This document shows, piece by piece, positions 28,972 to 39,940 of a stretch of 64,000 nt of DNA; the stretch's first letter is position 1; each line of letters opens with the position of its first letter. Source of the DNA: Myxococcales bacterium (GTDB taxonomy: Bacteria; Myxococcota_A; Polyangia; Haliangiales; Haliangiaceae); contig JADJGV010000005.1 of the NCBI GenBank assembly GCA_016707895.1, forward strand, positions 124,001 to 188,000. Direction: 5' to 3'. Under the pieces are notes generated by a model, which made no database searches, was not told the DNA's origin, and saw only the letters and a list, made by a program, of their open reading frames with translations. The translations under genes were made by a program, and so were the position numbers.

Positions 28972-30464
28972 CGCGGCACGCGCCCCAGCGCGTTGGCCAG
29001 CGCGAACTCGAACACGCCGATCTCGGTGTCGATGCGCAGCCCGACGTCGAGCATCAGATCCACCGGCAGCGCCGCGAACGCGCGGCGATCGCGCAGGCGC
29101 AGCTCGTCGGTGGTGGCCAGCGTCCACACCCCGGCGGCGACGAACAGGTCGCCGCCGTAGATGCGGTGCGGCCGGCGCCACCACTGGTAGACGTACTCGA
29201 CGGTGACGCTGCCGCCGACCTCGCCGTAGACGGTGTCGGCGTTGTCGGTGCCGAGCAGGTCGAGCGGCGCGGTCAGCGCGGTGGTCATGCCCATGACCCG
29301 CGGCGCCAGCATGCGATCGACGTCGCCGATGTGGATGCGGTCGAAGCGCGGCGCGTCGCCGATGACCGTGCCGCCGGCCAGCCGCAGCCCGAGCGCGCTC
29401 TTGTGGGTGAGCGGCCAGAACCGATCGTAGCGGCCCAGCAGCACCGCGAAGTCGTAGCTGCCGCCGAGCAGCGACGTGCCCAGCTCGCCGACCACCTCGA
29501 CCCGCGTGCCCTGGTGCGGCAGCGCCGGATCGGGGCGGTTGTCGCGGGTGTAGCCGAGCCCGACCGAGACCACCCGGCTGTCGCCGCGGCGCAGGCCGAG
29601 ATCGATCGCGGTGACGCGGCCGTCGGGCAGGCGCCGGGTCGGCGCGATCGGCACCGCGGCCGCGATGGCCTCGACGCGCAGGTCGGCCACCACCGACGAC
29701 AGCGACGACAGCGTGTACGCCGGGCCGCCGCGCACGCCGATCCGCCGGTAGCCGAACGCGCGCAGATCGTCGGCGTCGCCCGAGCCGGGCGGGCCGCTGA
29801 CCCGGTACGGCTCGCTGCCGTGCTGGCCGCTGATCGCGCCGTGCGCGCCCCAGCGGGTGCCGCCCAGCGCCGGCGCCGACAGCCGCAGCTCGCCGGCCCA
29901 CTGCGGCCGGGCGCCGACGATCGCGCCGGCGCTGGCGTAGGCCGCGCCGCCGCCCAGCGCCAGGCCGCTGCCGAGGAAGTTGCGGTCGCCGACGTCGGCG
30001 CCCAGCCACCACGGCGCCACCGCGCTGGTGCCGAACCACAGCCGGTTGAGCGCGACCGTGCCGCGCTCGGCGACGACGACGGCGACGATCACCTGGCCGT
30101 GGCGGGTGCCGCGGCGCAGCGCCAGGTCGACCTCGCGGAAGTAGCCGAGCGCCAGCAGCTTCCACCGAGCCCGGGCCAGGCGCGGATCGCTGACCCGCAG
30201 CTGATCACCGCGGCGGAACGGCAGCGAGCGCTCGATCAGCCGGGTCGAGGTCGAGCGGTTGCCGGCGATCTGGATGTCCTCGATCGTGACCACCGGGCCG
30301 ATCGCGCCGCCCAGCGCCGAGCCGACGTCGCCAGACGAGCCCTCGGGGTCGAGCAGATCGGGCGACACGCCGGGCGGCGGCGCCTGGGCGTGGGCCGGGG
30401 CCGCCGCGGCGAGGGCCAGCGCCGCCAGCGCGCACGCGAGGAGCCCGGGGCGGTGCACCCGCAC
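28965..30464 (-). CDS. BamA/TamA-family outer-membrane protein
   Basis: A 499-residue Omp85-type protein. A signal peptide (LLACALAALALAAAAPAHA) is followed by one visible POTRA-like segment (VTIEDIQIAGNRSTSTRLIERSLPFRRGD, LGYFREVDLALRR) and a C-terminal barrel (VGLGYTRDNRPDPALPHQGTRVEVVGELG, FEFALANALGRVPRW ending in Trp). It is shorter than BamA, having probably one or two POTRA domains, so it is an accessory Omp85 rather than the essential assembly factor. GTG at 30464 is preferred; GTG at 30458 is possible. Overlaps the DUF4390 gene by seven bases. Confidence 0.8.
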   Translation of the reverse strand: MRVHRPGLLACALAALALAAAAPAHAQAPPPGVSPDLLDPEGSSGDVGSALGGAIGPVVTIEDIQIAGNRSTSTRLIERSLPFRRGDQLRVSDPRLARARWKLLALGYFREVDLALRRGTRHGQVIVAVVVAERGTVALNRLWFGTSAVAPWWLGADVGDRNFLGSGLALGGGAAYASAGAIVGARPQWAGELRLSAPALGGTRWGAHGAISGQHGSEPYRVSGPPGSGDADDLRAFGYRRIGVRGGPAYTLSSLSSVVADLRVEAIAAAVPIAPTRRLPDGRVTAIDLGLRRGDSRVVSVGLGYTRDNRPDPALPHQGTRVEVVGELGTSLLGGSYDFAVLLGRYDRFWPLTHKSALGLRLAGGTVIGDAPRFDRIHIGDVDRMLAPRVMGMTTALTAPLDLLGTDNADTVYGEVGGSVTVEYVYQWWRRPHRIYGGDLFVAAGVWTLATTDELRLRDRRAFAALPVDLMLDVGLRIDTEIGVFEFALANALGRVPRW

Positions 30465-30513
30465 ACGGTATCGCGCCGGCGACGGCGCCGCCAATGCTAC
30501 CCTCGCCGCAATC

Positions 30514-30954
30514 ATGTCGCCGATGGTCCGCGCTGTCCTCGCCGTGGCCGCGATCACGCTCGGCGCCTGCACCGACGTCCGCGAGTTCGACGGCCGGTGG
30601 AGCGGGCCGCGGGTCGGCGACGCGCCCGCGCTGCAGGTCGGCGTCGCCCACGACGCCACCGCGGCGCTGACCGTCGCGCGGGTCGATCGCTACGGCCTGA
30701 CCGGCACCCTCGACGTCACCGGGCTGTGCGTCGGCGCGGCGGTGGCGCCGCTGGCCGGCGCCGAGGCCGATCGGCTGGCCAGCCTCACCTTCGACGGCGC
30801 GCCGCTGCGGGTGTACCTGGCGACGGTGGCCACCGTCGACGGCGGCGGCGACGCGCTGGCGATGATCGCGCTGTTCGACGATCGCCGGGTCGAGGTGCGG
30901 CTGATCCGCGGCGGCGCGCGGCCGGTCTACGCGATCTTCGACCTGCGGGCGTGA
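30514..30954 (+). CDS. Small lipoprotein of unknown function
   Basis: A 146-residue lipoprotein: VRAVLAVAAITLGAC gives the signal and lipobox Cys. The mature part starts TDVREFDGRWSGPRVGD, followed by alternating strands (LTVARVDRYGLTGTLDVTGLC, GAPLRVYLATVATVDGGGDALAMIALFDDRRVEVRLIRG), suggestive of a small beta-sandwich or lipocalin-like fold. No family was identified. It is divergent from the BamA-family gene, separated by 49 bases. Confidence 0.7.
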   Translation: MSPMVRAVLAVAAITLGACTDVREFDGRWSGPRVGDAPALQVGVAHDATAALTVARVDRYGLTGTLDVTGLCVGAAVAPLAGAEADRLASLTFDGAPLRVYLATVATVDGGGDALAMIALFDDRRVEVRLIRGGARPVYAIFDLRA

Positions 30955-30984
30955 CCGCGCTCGGCGGCCAGATATACTCGGGTC

Positions 30985-32861
<1,877 letters not shown>

Positions 32862-32865
<4 letters not shown>

Positions 32866-33575
32866 CGAACACGACGATCGCGGCGATGTTGCTGCTGGCG
32901 CTGGCGGCGCCGGCCGTCGCGCAGGAGGCCGAGGCGCCCGCGCCGGTCGCGGCGCCGGATGCCGGCGCGCCCGCGCCCATCGCGGCGATGCCGGTGGCGC
33001 CGAGCTGCCCCGATCCGGCGGCGGTGCAGCGCGCGCTGGCCGCGTACGACGCCGAGGTCGACCGCGCCGGCACCTGGAACACGGGGTGGACCATCGCCTA
33101 CGGCGTGTTCGCGGTCGGCCAGGTCGGCATGGCGCTCGCCGAGTTCTCGCCCGGGCGCGACTTCGAGCATGCGGCCGCGGTGTCGCTGTACGCTGGCGCC
33201 GGCAAGGCGCTCCTGGGCATGGGCTCGCGGATCGTGCTGCCGCTGCGCCCGCCGCGGGTGCGCGCCACCGGCGACGCCTGCGTCGACGCCGCCGCGCTCG
33301 ATCGCGCCCGCGCGGTGGCCGCGCGCAAGGAGCGCAACACCTTCTGGCTGCAGCTCGGCGGCGGCCTGGCGCTGCACGCGGCGGTCGGCGGCTACCTCGT
33401 CATCGAGGAGGACGCCTGGCGCGACGCGATCATGTCGCTGGCAGTCGGCGTCGTGGTCTCGGGCGTGACGCTGTACACGCTGCCCAAGCGCAGCTGGCTC
33501 CACGGCCAGCGGTTGATGGTCACGCCGTCGGTGGCCCCCGGCAGCGCCGGCGTGGCAGTGGTCGGCACGTTTTGA
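32862..33575 (+). CDS. Secreted membrane protein of unknown function
   Basis: A 237-residue protein with a signal peptide (TIAAMLLLALAAPAVAQ), an Ala-Pro-rich linker, one early Cys pair (SCPDPAAVQ, DACVDAAAL) and three to four hydrophobic stretches (WTIAYGVFAVGQVGMALA, LQLGGGLALHAAVGGYLVI, SLAVGVVVSGVTLYTL). It could be a multi-pass inner-membrane protein with a periplasmic loop. Not recognised. The ATGA overlap with the Ser/Thr kinase suggests a functional link. Confidence 0.65.
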
Positions 33576-33593
33576 GTGGCGTACGGTAGCGGC

Positions 33594-34679
33594 ATGACCG
33601 CCGAAGCCAAGGCCGCGCTCCGTCTGACCGCCTACGCGCGCGGCGGTGGTTGAGCGGCCAAGCTCCGGCTGCCGGACCTCGTGCAGGTCCTCGATGACGA
33701 CGTGCCGGTCGGCGCGACCGGCGGAGCCGCGGCCGTGATCGTCGATCACCGCGCCAAGGACGACGCCGCGGTGGTGGCGGGCCCGCGCCCGGGCTCCGGC
33801 CTGGTGCTCACCGCCGACGTGATCGCGCCGCTGGTCGACGACCCCGAGGCGTTCGGGGCGATCGCCGCGTGCAACGCGCTGTCCGACGTCTACGCGATGG
33901 GCGGCGAGCCGCGGTTCGCGCTCAACCTGGCGTTCTTCCCCGACGACAAGCTGCCGCTCGACGTGCTGGTCGCGATCCAGCGCGGCGCGGCGCGGGTGTG
34001 CCGCGCGGCCGGCGTCGCGGTGGTCGGCGGCCACACCGTGCGCGACCCCGAGCTCAAGTTCGGGCTGTCGGTCACCGGCGAGGTCGCGCTCGACGCGGTG
34101 TGGGCCAACACCGGCGCCCGCGCCGGGCAGGTGCTGGTGCTGACCAAGCCGCTGGGCACCGGCATCATCGGCCAGGCGATCAAGGCCGAGGCCGCGAGCG
34201 CCGCCGAGATCGCCGCGGCGATCGCGTCGATGACCACGCTCAACGACGTCGCCGCCCGGGTCGGCCGCGCCCACGGCGTCACCGCGGCCACCGACGTCAC
34301 CGGCTTCGGCCTGCTCGGCCACCTGCGCAACATCGTCCGCGGCAGCGGCCTGGCCGCCGAGCTCGACGCCGCGGCGCTGCCGGTCCTGCCCGGCGTCGAC
34401 GCCCACCTCGCCGGCGGCCGGGTGCCGGGCGGCAGCAAGACCAACCGCGGCTTCCTCGAGCCGCTGGTCGCGTGGCGCGGGCCCGCCGCCGATCGCGAGC
34501 GGGTGCTGACGATCGCCAGCGACGCCCAGACCAGCGGCGGGCTGCTCCTGTGCGTGCCGCCCGATCGGGTCGACGCCGCGGTGGCCGCGCTGCGCGCCGA
34601 CGGCGTGCCGGCGGTGATCATCGGTCGGCTGCGCGCGGCCACGCCCGCCGACGCGGCGCAGCCGATCGCGATCGGGTGA
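33594..34679 (+). CDS. selD: Selenide, water dikinase SelD with in-frame UGA (selenocysteine)
   Basis: Reading from the ATG at 33594 through an in-frame TGA at 33651-33653 gives a 361-residue SelD. The opening LTAYARGGG-U-AAKLRLP aligns with the SelD active-site loop (E. coli GAGCGCKISP), with the UGA exactly at catalytic Cys17 and the essential Lys kept three residues later. The rest is canonical: LTADVIAPLVDDPEAFGAIAACNALSDVYAMGG, VVGGHTVRDPE, TDVTGFGLLGHL. The enzyme makes selenophosphate from selenide and ATP. A start at the GTG 33681 would remove the active site. No selA, selB or tRNA-Sec is in the window. Confidence 0.9.
33651..33690 (+). promoter_or_regulatory. Selenocysteine UGA and putative bacterial SECIS hairpin
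   Basis: The UGA (33651-33653) is followed by GGACCT-CGTGC-AGGTCC (33674-33690), a perfect six-pair stem with a five-base loop containing GU, as in SelB-binding bacterial SECIS elements. The loop lies about 29 bases after the UGA, within the range described for bacterial SECIS. Confidence 0.7.
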
Positions 34680-34686
34680 GCGTCGG

Positions 34687-36135
34687 CTACATGCAGTCGA
34701 CCGGATCGCCCTGACCCCACACCGCGGTGGTCGGCGTGCCGCCGCTCACGAACGCCGCGATCACCGCGCCGAAGGTGCGGGGCGCGCCGGCGGCGACCAC
34801 CGTCGCGCCGAAGGTCGCCTCGTCGTTGGACAGCGTCTCGTGCTTCGCGCACGGCGGGCCGAACACCGCCGGCGGCCGCGCGAACGGCTCCTCGGGCGTC
34901 GACGTTGGCAGCGCGCGCAGGTCCGCGCGCAGCAGGTCGGCGAACGACGCCAGCGTCATCAGGCCACGGCCGGGCACCGTGAACATCGCGTCGATCATGT
35001 TCGACGAGATCAGCTCGTCGGTCAGGCCCATGCGCACGACGAACGGCGACGTGACGTGGTGGCGCACGATGTGGCCGTCGTCGTTGCACCGCCAGGCGTT
35101 GGCCGGATCGTGGGCGGCGTGCCAGGTGGCGCAGCTGGCGTCGGCCTGGCGGCCGATCATCGCGCCGGCGTCGGCGGTCATCGCCGCCTGGTACGTGCAC
35201 AGGCCGCCCATCGTGCACGGGTTCGAGGTCGACCAGTCGAGCGCCGCGTAGTCGGGCTTGAAGATCGAGTCGATGATCGCCAGGTACGCCAGCGGGCAGG
35301 TCGCGCCGGCGCACGCGGTGTTGTGCGCCCGCAGGTGCTCGCGGACGCGATCCGCGTTCTGGATGGTGCCGGCGCCGCCCGCCGACGCGCCGGCCAGCAC
35401 CACCGCCTCGGCGTCGTCGAGATCGGGCAGCGCGACGCTGCCGCCGCCCAGCGTGTACGGCGGCGGCGCCGCCCCGTCGCGCCGCATCGTCGCCAGCACC
35501 GCGTCGATGATCTTGGCGCCGGAGAACGCGACGCGGAACCGCACCGGCGCGCCGGTGATCGGGTGGTGGCCGTCGACGTCGACCGGGCCGGCGGTGCCGG
35601 CCCACGCGTCGCTCGAGCAGTAGCGGATGAACACCTGGTTGTAGTCGCCCAGCGCGTTGGGCTCGCCCAGCGCGCCGCCGCGGGCCAGGATGCCGTTGCC
35701 GTTGATGCCCATCGCCGGCGACAGCGTCGCGGTCATCTGGGTCATGCCGAAGTTGGTGTCGACCGAGCACCACCGCGCGGCGCAGCTGTCGGGGTTGCCG
35801 CAGCCGCCGCCGCCCTGGAGCTGGATCACCCAGCGGTTGCGCGCCGCGGCCGTCGCCGCCGGCCGCACGTAGAAGAACGCGCGGGTGCCGTCGTTGCACA
35901 GCGCGTCGGGGAACGCGGCGGCGTCGATGTTCACGCGCTGCAGCTCGGTGCCTGGGCCGAGGCCGCCGGCCGAGGCGGGGGTGCCGCAGTCGAGCACGTC
36001 GCCGATCCAGGCTGCCGGCGCGGCGTCGATCGCCACCGTGGTGTCGATCGGGTCGGCGGCGTCGGCGCCGGTGGGCGGGTCGGCGACGCCGCCGCACGCG
36101 GCCAGGGACAACAGCAACCAAGGGGCGAGGCGCAT
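34687..36135 (-). CDS. Pectinacetylesterase-family lipoprotein
   Basis: A 482-residue lipoprotein: LAPWLLLSLAAC is the lipobox, followed by an Asp-Ala-Pro linker. The catalytic domain matches the pectinacetylesterase/Notum family: NRWVIQLQGGGGCGNPDSC is the oxyanion strand-loop, VFIRYCSSDAWAG the second motif, VVLAGASAGGAGTIQNADRV the Ser nucleophile elbow and VRHHVTSPFVV a candidate His region. Members remove acetyl or acyl groups from polymers or proteins; the substrate here is not known. It converges with selD, seven bases away. Confidence 0.8.
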   Translation of the reverse strand: MRLAPWLLLSLAACGGVADPPTGADAADPIDTTVAIDAAPAAWIGDVLDCGTPASAGGLGPGTELQRVNIDAAAFPDALCNDGTRAFFYVRPAATAAARNRWVIQLQGGGGCGNPDSCAARWCSVDTNFGMTQMTATLSPAMGINGNGILARGGALGEPNALGDYNQVFIRYCSSDAWAGTAGPVDVDGHHPITGAPVRFRVAFSGAKIIDAVLATMRRDGAAPPPYTLGGGSVALPDLDDAEAVVLAGASAGGAGTIQNADRVREHLRAHNTACAGATCPLAYLAIIDSIFKPDYAALDWSTSNPCTMGGLCTYQAAMTADAGAMIGRQADASCATWHAAHDPANAWRCNDDGHIVRHHVTSPFVVRMGLTDELISSNMIDAMFTVPGRGLMTLASFADLLRADLRALPTSTPEEPFARPPAVFGPPCAKHETLSNDEATFGATVVAAGAPRTFGAVIAAFVSGGTPTTAVWGQGDPVDCM

Positions 36136-36238
36136 GGGGCCGGCGATTGCAGCCGACGTGCCCGCGCAACCCCGCGGCGCCTCACGCCCCGCGGTACCTG
36201 CCGGTCCCGCCTCGCCGCGGCGCCCCGGGACCCGGCGA

Positions 36239-38500
36239 TCACGGCGCCGGCGTGTAGGTCACGCCGAACATCGGCAAGATCGGCAGGCCCGTCGTGTACT
36301 CCTCGCGCTGGGTCGTCGCGTCCCAGGTCGCGTCCTCGACGTTGTCGCGCCAGGTCGCGTTCTGGACGTCGAGGAACGCCGACACCGTGCCCCACCGGCG
36401 CCGCCAGGTGCGATCGACCCGCACGTCGAGCTGGACGAAGTCGGGCAACCGCGTCGACAGCGGCGGGCCCTGCTCCTCGATCTCCTCACCCTCGGGCGTG
36501 ACGTGGGTGCCCACGGTCGGGGTGTACGGGTTGCCGGTGACCCAGCGCAGCCGCGCGCCGAGCTGCCACGCGCCGGTGCGCACCGCGCCCACCAGCGACA
36601 GGTTGTGCAGCTGATCGAGCTGGTACGGCCGCCAGCCGGTGAAGCGCATCGGATCGTCGGCGCGGCGCGCCTTGGTCAGCGTGTACGACGCCATCACCAT
36701 CGACCGCTCGGTCGAGCGCTTGAGGCCGAGCTCGACGCCGACGCTGCGGGCGCCGCCGACGTCGTCGCGGTACTGGAACGAGCCGAGCTGCTCCTCGAGC
36801 AGCTCGAGCATCGTCGCGCCCATGCCCGAGCCCGGCTGCTCGTTGAGCTCGAAGCCCGAGCCGCTCGGCGCCGCGACCTCGGTGGCCTGGTGCCAGCCGC
36901 GGCTGGCGAACGCGGTCGCGCCCAGCTCGAGGTCGAGCGGGCCGCGCCAGCTGAGCCCGGTCGAGCCTTGCAGCGCGAACGCGCTGTCGAGCGCGGGGTT
37001 GCCCAGCTCGGGATCGGTGTCGGCCGCGGTCGGTGGCTGGTGGTACAGCCCGAGCGTGTGGCGCAGGGTCAGCCGCGACGACAGCCGCTGCGACACCAGC
37101 AGCCGCGGGTCGAGCACCCACTGCCGGGCCAGGCCGTAGCGCTCGAGCCGCAGGCCAGCGGTCGCGGCCAGCCGCTCGCCGTCGAGGCGCCACCGCCCCT
37201 CGACCCACAGCGCGGTGTCGGCGGCCCAGCGATCGTCGCGCGGCCGGGTCACCATCGGCGCGTCGCCGTCCATCGGATCGTCGGTGCCGATCGCCAGCCG
37301 GCCGTAGCGACCGCCTTGCAGATCCAGGCCGGCGGCGACGTGTCCCCAGCCGGCGTCGCGGGTGATCGACGCGCGCAGCCCGAGCGGCACCGAGGTCCGG
37401 CCGAGCTCGGTGTCGGGCTCGTCGTCGCCGCCCTCGCCGACGAACTCCAGCCGATCGAGCCCGGCCCACGGGGTGATCGCCACCGTCGTGCGATCGACCT
37501 GGCGCAGGTAGCGCGCGGCCAGCCGCACGAACGACTGGCCGAACCGCGCCTCGTCGCCGAGCAGCTCGTCGTTCGACGTGAACAGCCACGCGGTCAGCGC
37601 GCCGCGCTCGCGCGCGTCGCCGACGTCCCACCGCACCTGCGCGTCGTAGTAGCGCGGCAAGAAGCGATCGTCCTCGGACAGCACCGCGCGCAGGATGCCG
37701 TCGATGTACGAGCGGCGGACCGCGACGCTGATCGCGCCCAGCCCCCCGGTCGGGCCCTCGGCGTGGGCCGACGCGTCGACGATCGACACCTCGCCGCCGG
37801 CCTGCCAGCCGTCGCTGCGTGGGGCGCGCGACGTCAGCGCCACCAGCCCGCCCTGGCCGCGGCCGTGCTCGACGCCGAAACCGCCGTTCTGCACCTCCAG
37901 CGACGCCAGCTGCGACGCCGGGTAGAACGACGTGATGCCGAAGAAGTGGAACGCCAGCGGGACCTCGATGCCGTCGAGGTAGACGTTGGTGTCGCGCGGG
38001 CTCATGCCGCGCACGACCAGGCCGCCCAGGCCGAACGGGATGCGGGCCATGCCGGGCAGCGCCTGCGCCGCCTTCAGCACGTCGTTGCCCGCGCCCGGCA
38101 CGGCGCGCACCTCGGCCGCGTCGATGGCCCAGGCCTGCGGCGCGGCCGCGGCCGGGGCGGTGTCGATCACCTCGATGATCTCGTCGGCGCTGCGCGGCGT
38201 GAGCGCGATCCGCGCGCCGGCGCGGATCACCAGGCCGCGATCGACGTAGCCGGCGGCGGTGACCACCACGCCGGCCCGACCACCGCCTGCGTGCGACAGC
38301 GCGAACCGCCCGTCGGCGTCGGTCAGCGCCACCGCGCCACCCGCGTCGGCGATCACCGCGTCAGGAATCGGACGTCCGGTCGCCGCGTCCACCACCGTGC
38401 CGGTGATGGTGGCGACGGCGCGCGACGCCGGTTGCCCGACGACGATGGCGGGGGCCGGGACGATCGCGGCGAGGACCAGGGTGCAGAGCCAGGGGCGCAT
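36239..38500 (-). CDS. TonB-dependent outer-membrane receptor
   Basis: A 753-residue receptor. A signal peptide is followed by a carboxypeptidase-regulatory-like Ig domain (ITGTVVDAATGRPIPDAVIADAGG, residues about 30-105), a TonB-box-like DEIIEVIDTAP, a plug with GLVVRGMSPRDTNVYLDGIEVPLAFHFFG and NGGFGVEHGRGQGGLVALTSR, and a 22-strand-type barrel. Ligand is not evident; no periplasmic binding protein or ABC transporter is next to it. The ATG at 38500 is chosen because the signal peptide begins there. Confidence 0.87.
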   Translation of the reverse strand: MRPWLCTLVLAAIVPAPAIVVGQPASRAVATITGTVVDAATGRPIPDAVIADAGGAVALTDADGRFALSHAGGGRAGVVVTAAGYVDRGLVIRAGARIALTPRSADEIIEVIDTAPAAAAPQAWAIDAAEVRAVPGAGNDVLKAAQALPGMARIPFGLGGLVVRGMSPRDTNVYLDGIEVPLAFHFFGITSFYPASQLASLEVQNGGFGVEHGRGQGGLVALTSRAPRSDGWQAGGEVSIVDASAHAEGPTGGLGAISVAVRRSYIDGILRAVLSEDDRFLPRYYDAQVRWDVGDARERGALTAWLFTSNDELLGDEARFGQSFVRLAARYLRQVDRTTVAITPWAGLDRLEFVGEGGDDEPDTELGRTSVPLGLRASITRDAGWGHVAAGLDLQGGRYGRLAIGTDDPMDGDAPMVTRPRDDRWAADTALWVEGRWRLDGERLAATAGLRLERYGLARQWVLDPRLLVSQRLSSRLTLRHTLGLYHQPPTAADTDPELGNPALDSAFALQGSTGLSWRGPLDLELGATAFASRGWHQATEVAAPSGSGFELNEQPGSGMGATMLELLEEQLGSFQYRDDVGGARSVGVELGLKRSTERSMVMASYTLTKARRADDPMRFTGWRPYQLDQLHNLSLVGAVRTGAWQLGARLRWVTGNPYTPTVGTHVTPEGEEIEEQGPPLSTRLPDFVQLDVRVDRTWRRRWGTVSAFLDVQNATWRDNVEDATWDATTQREEYTTGLPILPMFGVTYTPAP

Positions 38501-38626
38501 CGGTGGGCGGACAAGCACGGGGTGGACCACGGTGGCGCGTGACCGCGGGTTGACACCGCCGCGACCGCCACGCCGCGCGTTGGGCTCGCCGACCGCGTCG
38601 CGGGTTGCCCGCGATCGCGCGCGCCG

Positions 38627-39364
38627 CTACAGCCGGGTCAGGAACGCCCGCGCGAAGCGGTAGGCGTCGCCCGGCCAGCGGGCCGACACGTAGCGGCCGT
38701 CCTCGACGACGAAGGTCGCGGTGTCGTCGTCGCGGGTGCCGCGGCGGGTGGTCGTGCGCGGCCCGCGCTCGAACTGCGTCGGCGAGGCCAGCGCGGCGGT
38801 GACCTCGTCCTCGACGTACGCCGGGTAGGTCCGGTAGTACTTGCCCAGCTTCCAGAACGTCAGCAGGTACGCGCTGCGCTCCATGTACTTGGGCAGGCAC
38901 GTGGTGCGGACGTCGGCGATGACGCTCTTGCCGGTGGCGGGGTCGACGCTGCGCGCCAGCGGCAAGACGCCGTGGCAGATCGCGCCGACCGGCCGGCCCA
39001 GCTTCCAGAACGCCGCGATCTGCGCGTGCAGCGCGGTCGCGCCCAGGTACTGCCGCATCCCCGGCGCGTGGCCGCCGGGCAAGAGCAGCGCGTCGAAGCT
39101 GGCGACGTCGAGGTCGGCCCACGGCGTCGTGCGCTGCCACGCCGGCGTCGCGATCATCTCGGCGTAGAACGCCTTGGGCTCGGGGTAGGCGCCGAGCTTG
39201 CCGAACAGCACGCCGGTGAGCAGCAGCGGATCGGCCGCCGGCACCGCGCCGGCCTCGGTGGCGAAGACGACCTCGTGGCCGGCCTCGGTCGCCAGCTTCC
39301 ACGGCACCGCCACCTCGGTCACGTCGAAGTCACGATCGGGCAGCGGCATCCAGATGCGGGCCAT
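38627..39364 (-). CDS. DJ-1/PfpI-family class I glutamine amidotransferase-like protein
   Basis: A 245-residue flavodoxin-like protein. DFDVTEVAVPWKLATEAGHEVVFATEAG is the first strand-helix, DALLLPGGHAPGM the Glu/Gly loop and GAICHGVLPLARS the nucleophile elbow with Cys followed by His. This set fits the DJ-1/PfpI superfamily (chaperone, glyoxalase III or hydrolase activities have been found in it). Which activity applies cannot be read from sequence. It is divergent from the RNase gene with 45 bases between. Confidence 0.82.
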   Translation of the reverse strand: MARIWMPLPDRDFDVTEVAVPWKLATEAGHEVVFATEAGAVPAADPLLLTGVLFGKLGAYPEPKAFYAEMIATPAWQRTTPWADLDVASFDALLLPGGHAPGMRQYLGATALHAQIAAFWKLGRPVGAICHGVLPLARSVDPATGKSVIADVRTTCLPKYMERSAYLLTFWKLGKYYRTYPAYVEDEVTAALASPTQFERGPRTTTRRGTRDDDTATFVVEDGRYVSARWPGDAYRFARAFLTRL

Positions 39365-39409
39365 GCGCGGTGACTCTACACCGCCGGCGCGATCGCGGTA
39401 CCGTGCGCC

Positions 39410-39922
39410 ATGGCGACCCGCCGCGCGAGCTCGCTGCTCTCCGCCGCGGTGGTCGCCGCGGTCGCGCTGCTCGTGGCCTGGTGGCAGGCCCGCGACGCAG
39501 CGCAGTCGTCGTCGGCGCCGCCGATCGCCGCGCCGACCGAGGCCTCACGTCCGGCGCCGCCGCCGAGCCCGCCCGCCGCGCCGCCGGCGCCGCCGCGCGC
39601 CCCGCCGACGTCAGCGCCCGCGCCCGCGCGCCTCGACCTGTCGGCGATCCCCGATCCCGACGAGCGGGCCGCGATCGTCGCGGTGGTCGAGGCGATCGAT
39701 CGCGGCGGGCCGTTCGCGTACCGCAAGGACGGCGCGATCTTCGAGAACCGCGAGAAGCGCCTGCCGCCGCAGCCGCGCGGCTACTGGCGCGAGTACACCG
39801 TGCCGACGCCGGACGAGGACGACCGCGGCGCGCGGCGGCTGGTGGCCGGGCGGCGCCGCGAGCTGCGCTACACCCGCGACCACTACCGCTCGTTCGTGAT
39901 CGTGCGCGGCCCGACGCCGTGA
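39410..39922 (+). CDS. Barnase/RNase Sa-like guanyl-specific ribonuclease, membrane-anchored or secreted
   Basis: A 170-residue protein: an N-terminal membrane or signal segment (about 8-25), a Pro-Ala linker (about 36-75) and a C-terminal ribonuclease domain (about 98-165). FAYRKDGAIFENREKRLPP, YWREYTVPTP and RYTRDHYRSFVIV align with RNase Sa (YEKDGxxFxNRE, YHEYTV, YTGDHYxTF). Catalytic residues are Glu128, the Arg pair at 142-143 and His158, all present, so it should be active. No barstar-like inhibitor gene is adjacent. Confidence 0.85.
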   Translation: MATRRASSLLSAAVVAAVALLVAWWQARDAAQSSSAPPIAAPTEASRPAPPPSPPAAPPAPPRAPPTSAPAPARLDLSAIPDPDERAAIVAVVEAIDRGGPFAYRKDGAIFENREKRLPPQPRGYWREYTVPTPDEDDRGARRLVAGRRRELRYTRDHYRSFVIVRGPTP

Positions 39923-39940
39923 GCCGTGGCCAGGCGAGCG

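Noticed and set aside
33681..34679. SelD starting at GTG 33681
   Set aside because: It lacks the active-site loop; the upstream frame through the UGA restores the conserved N-terminus and a normal length.
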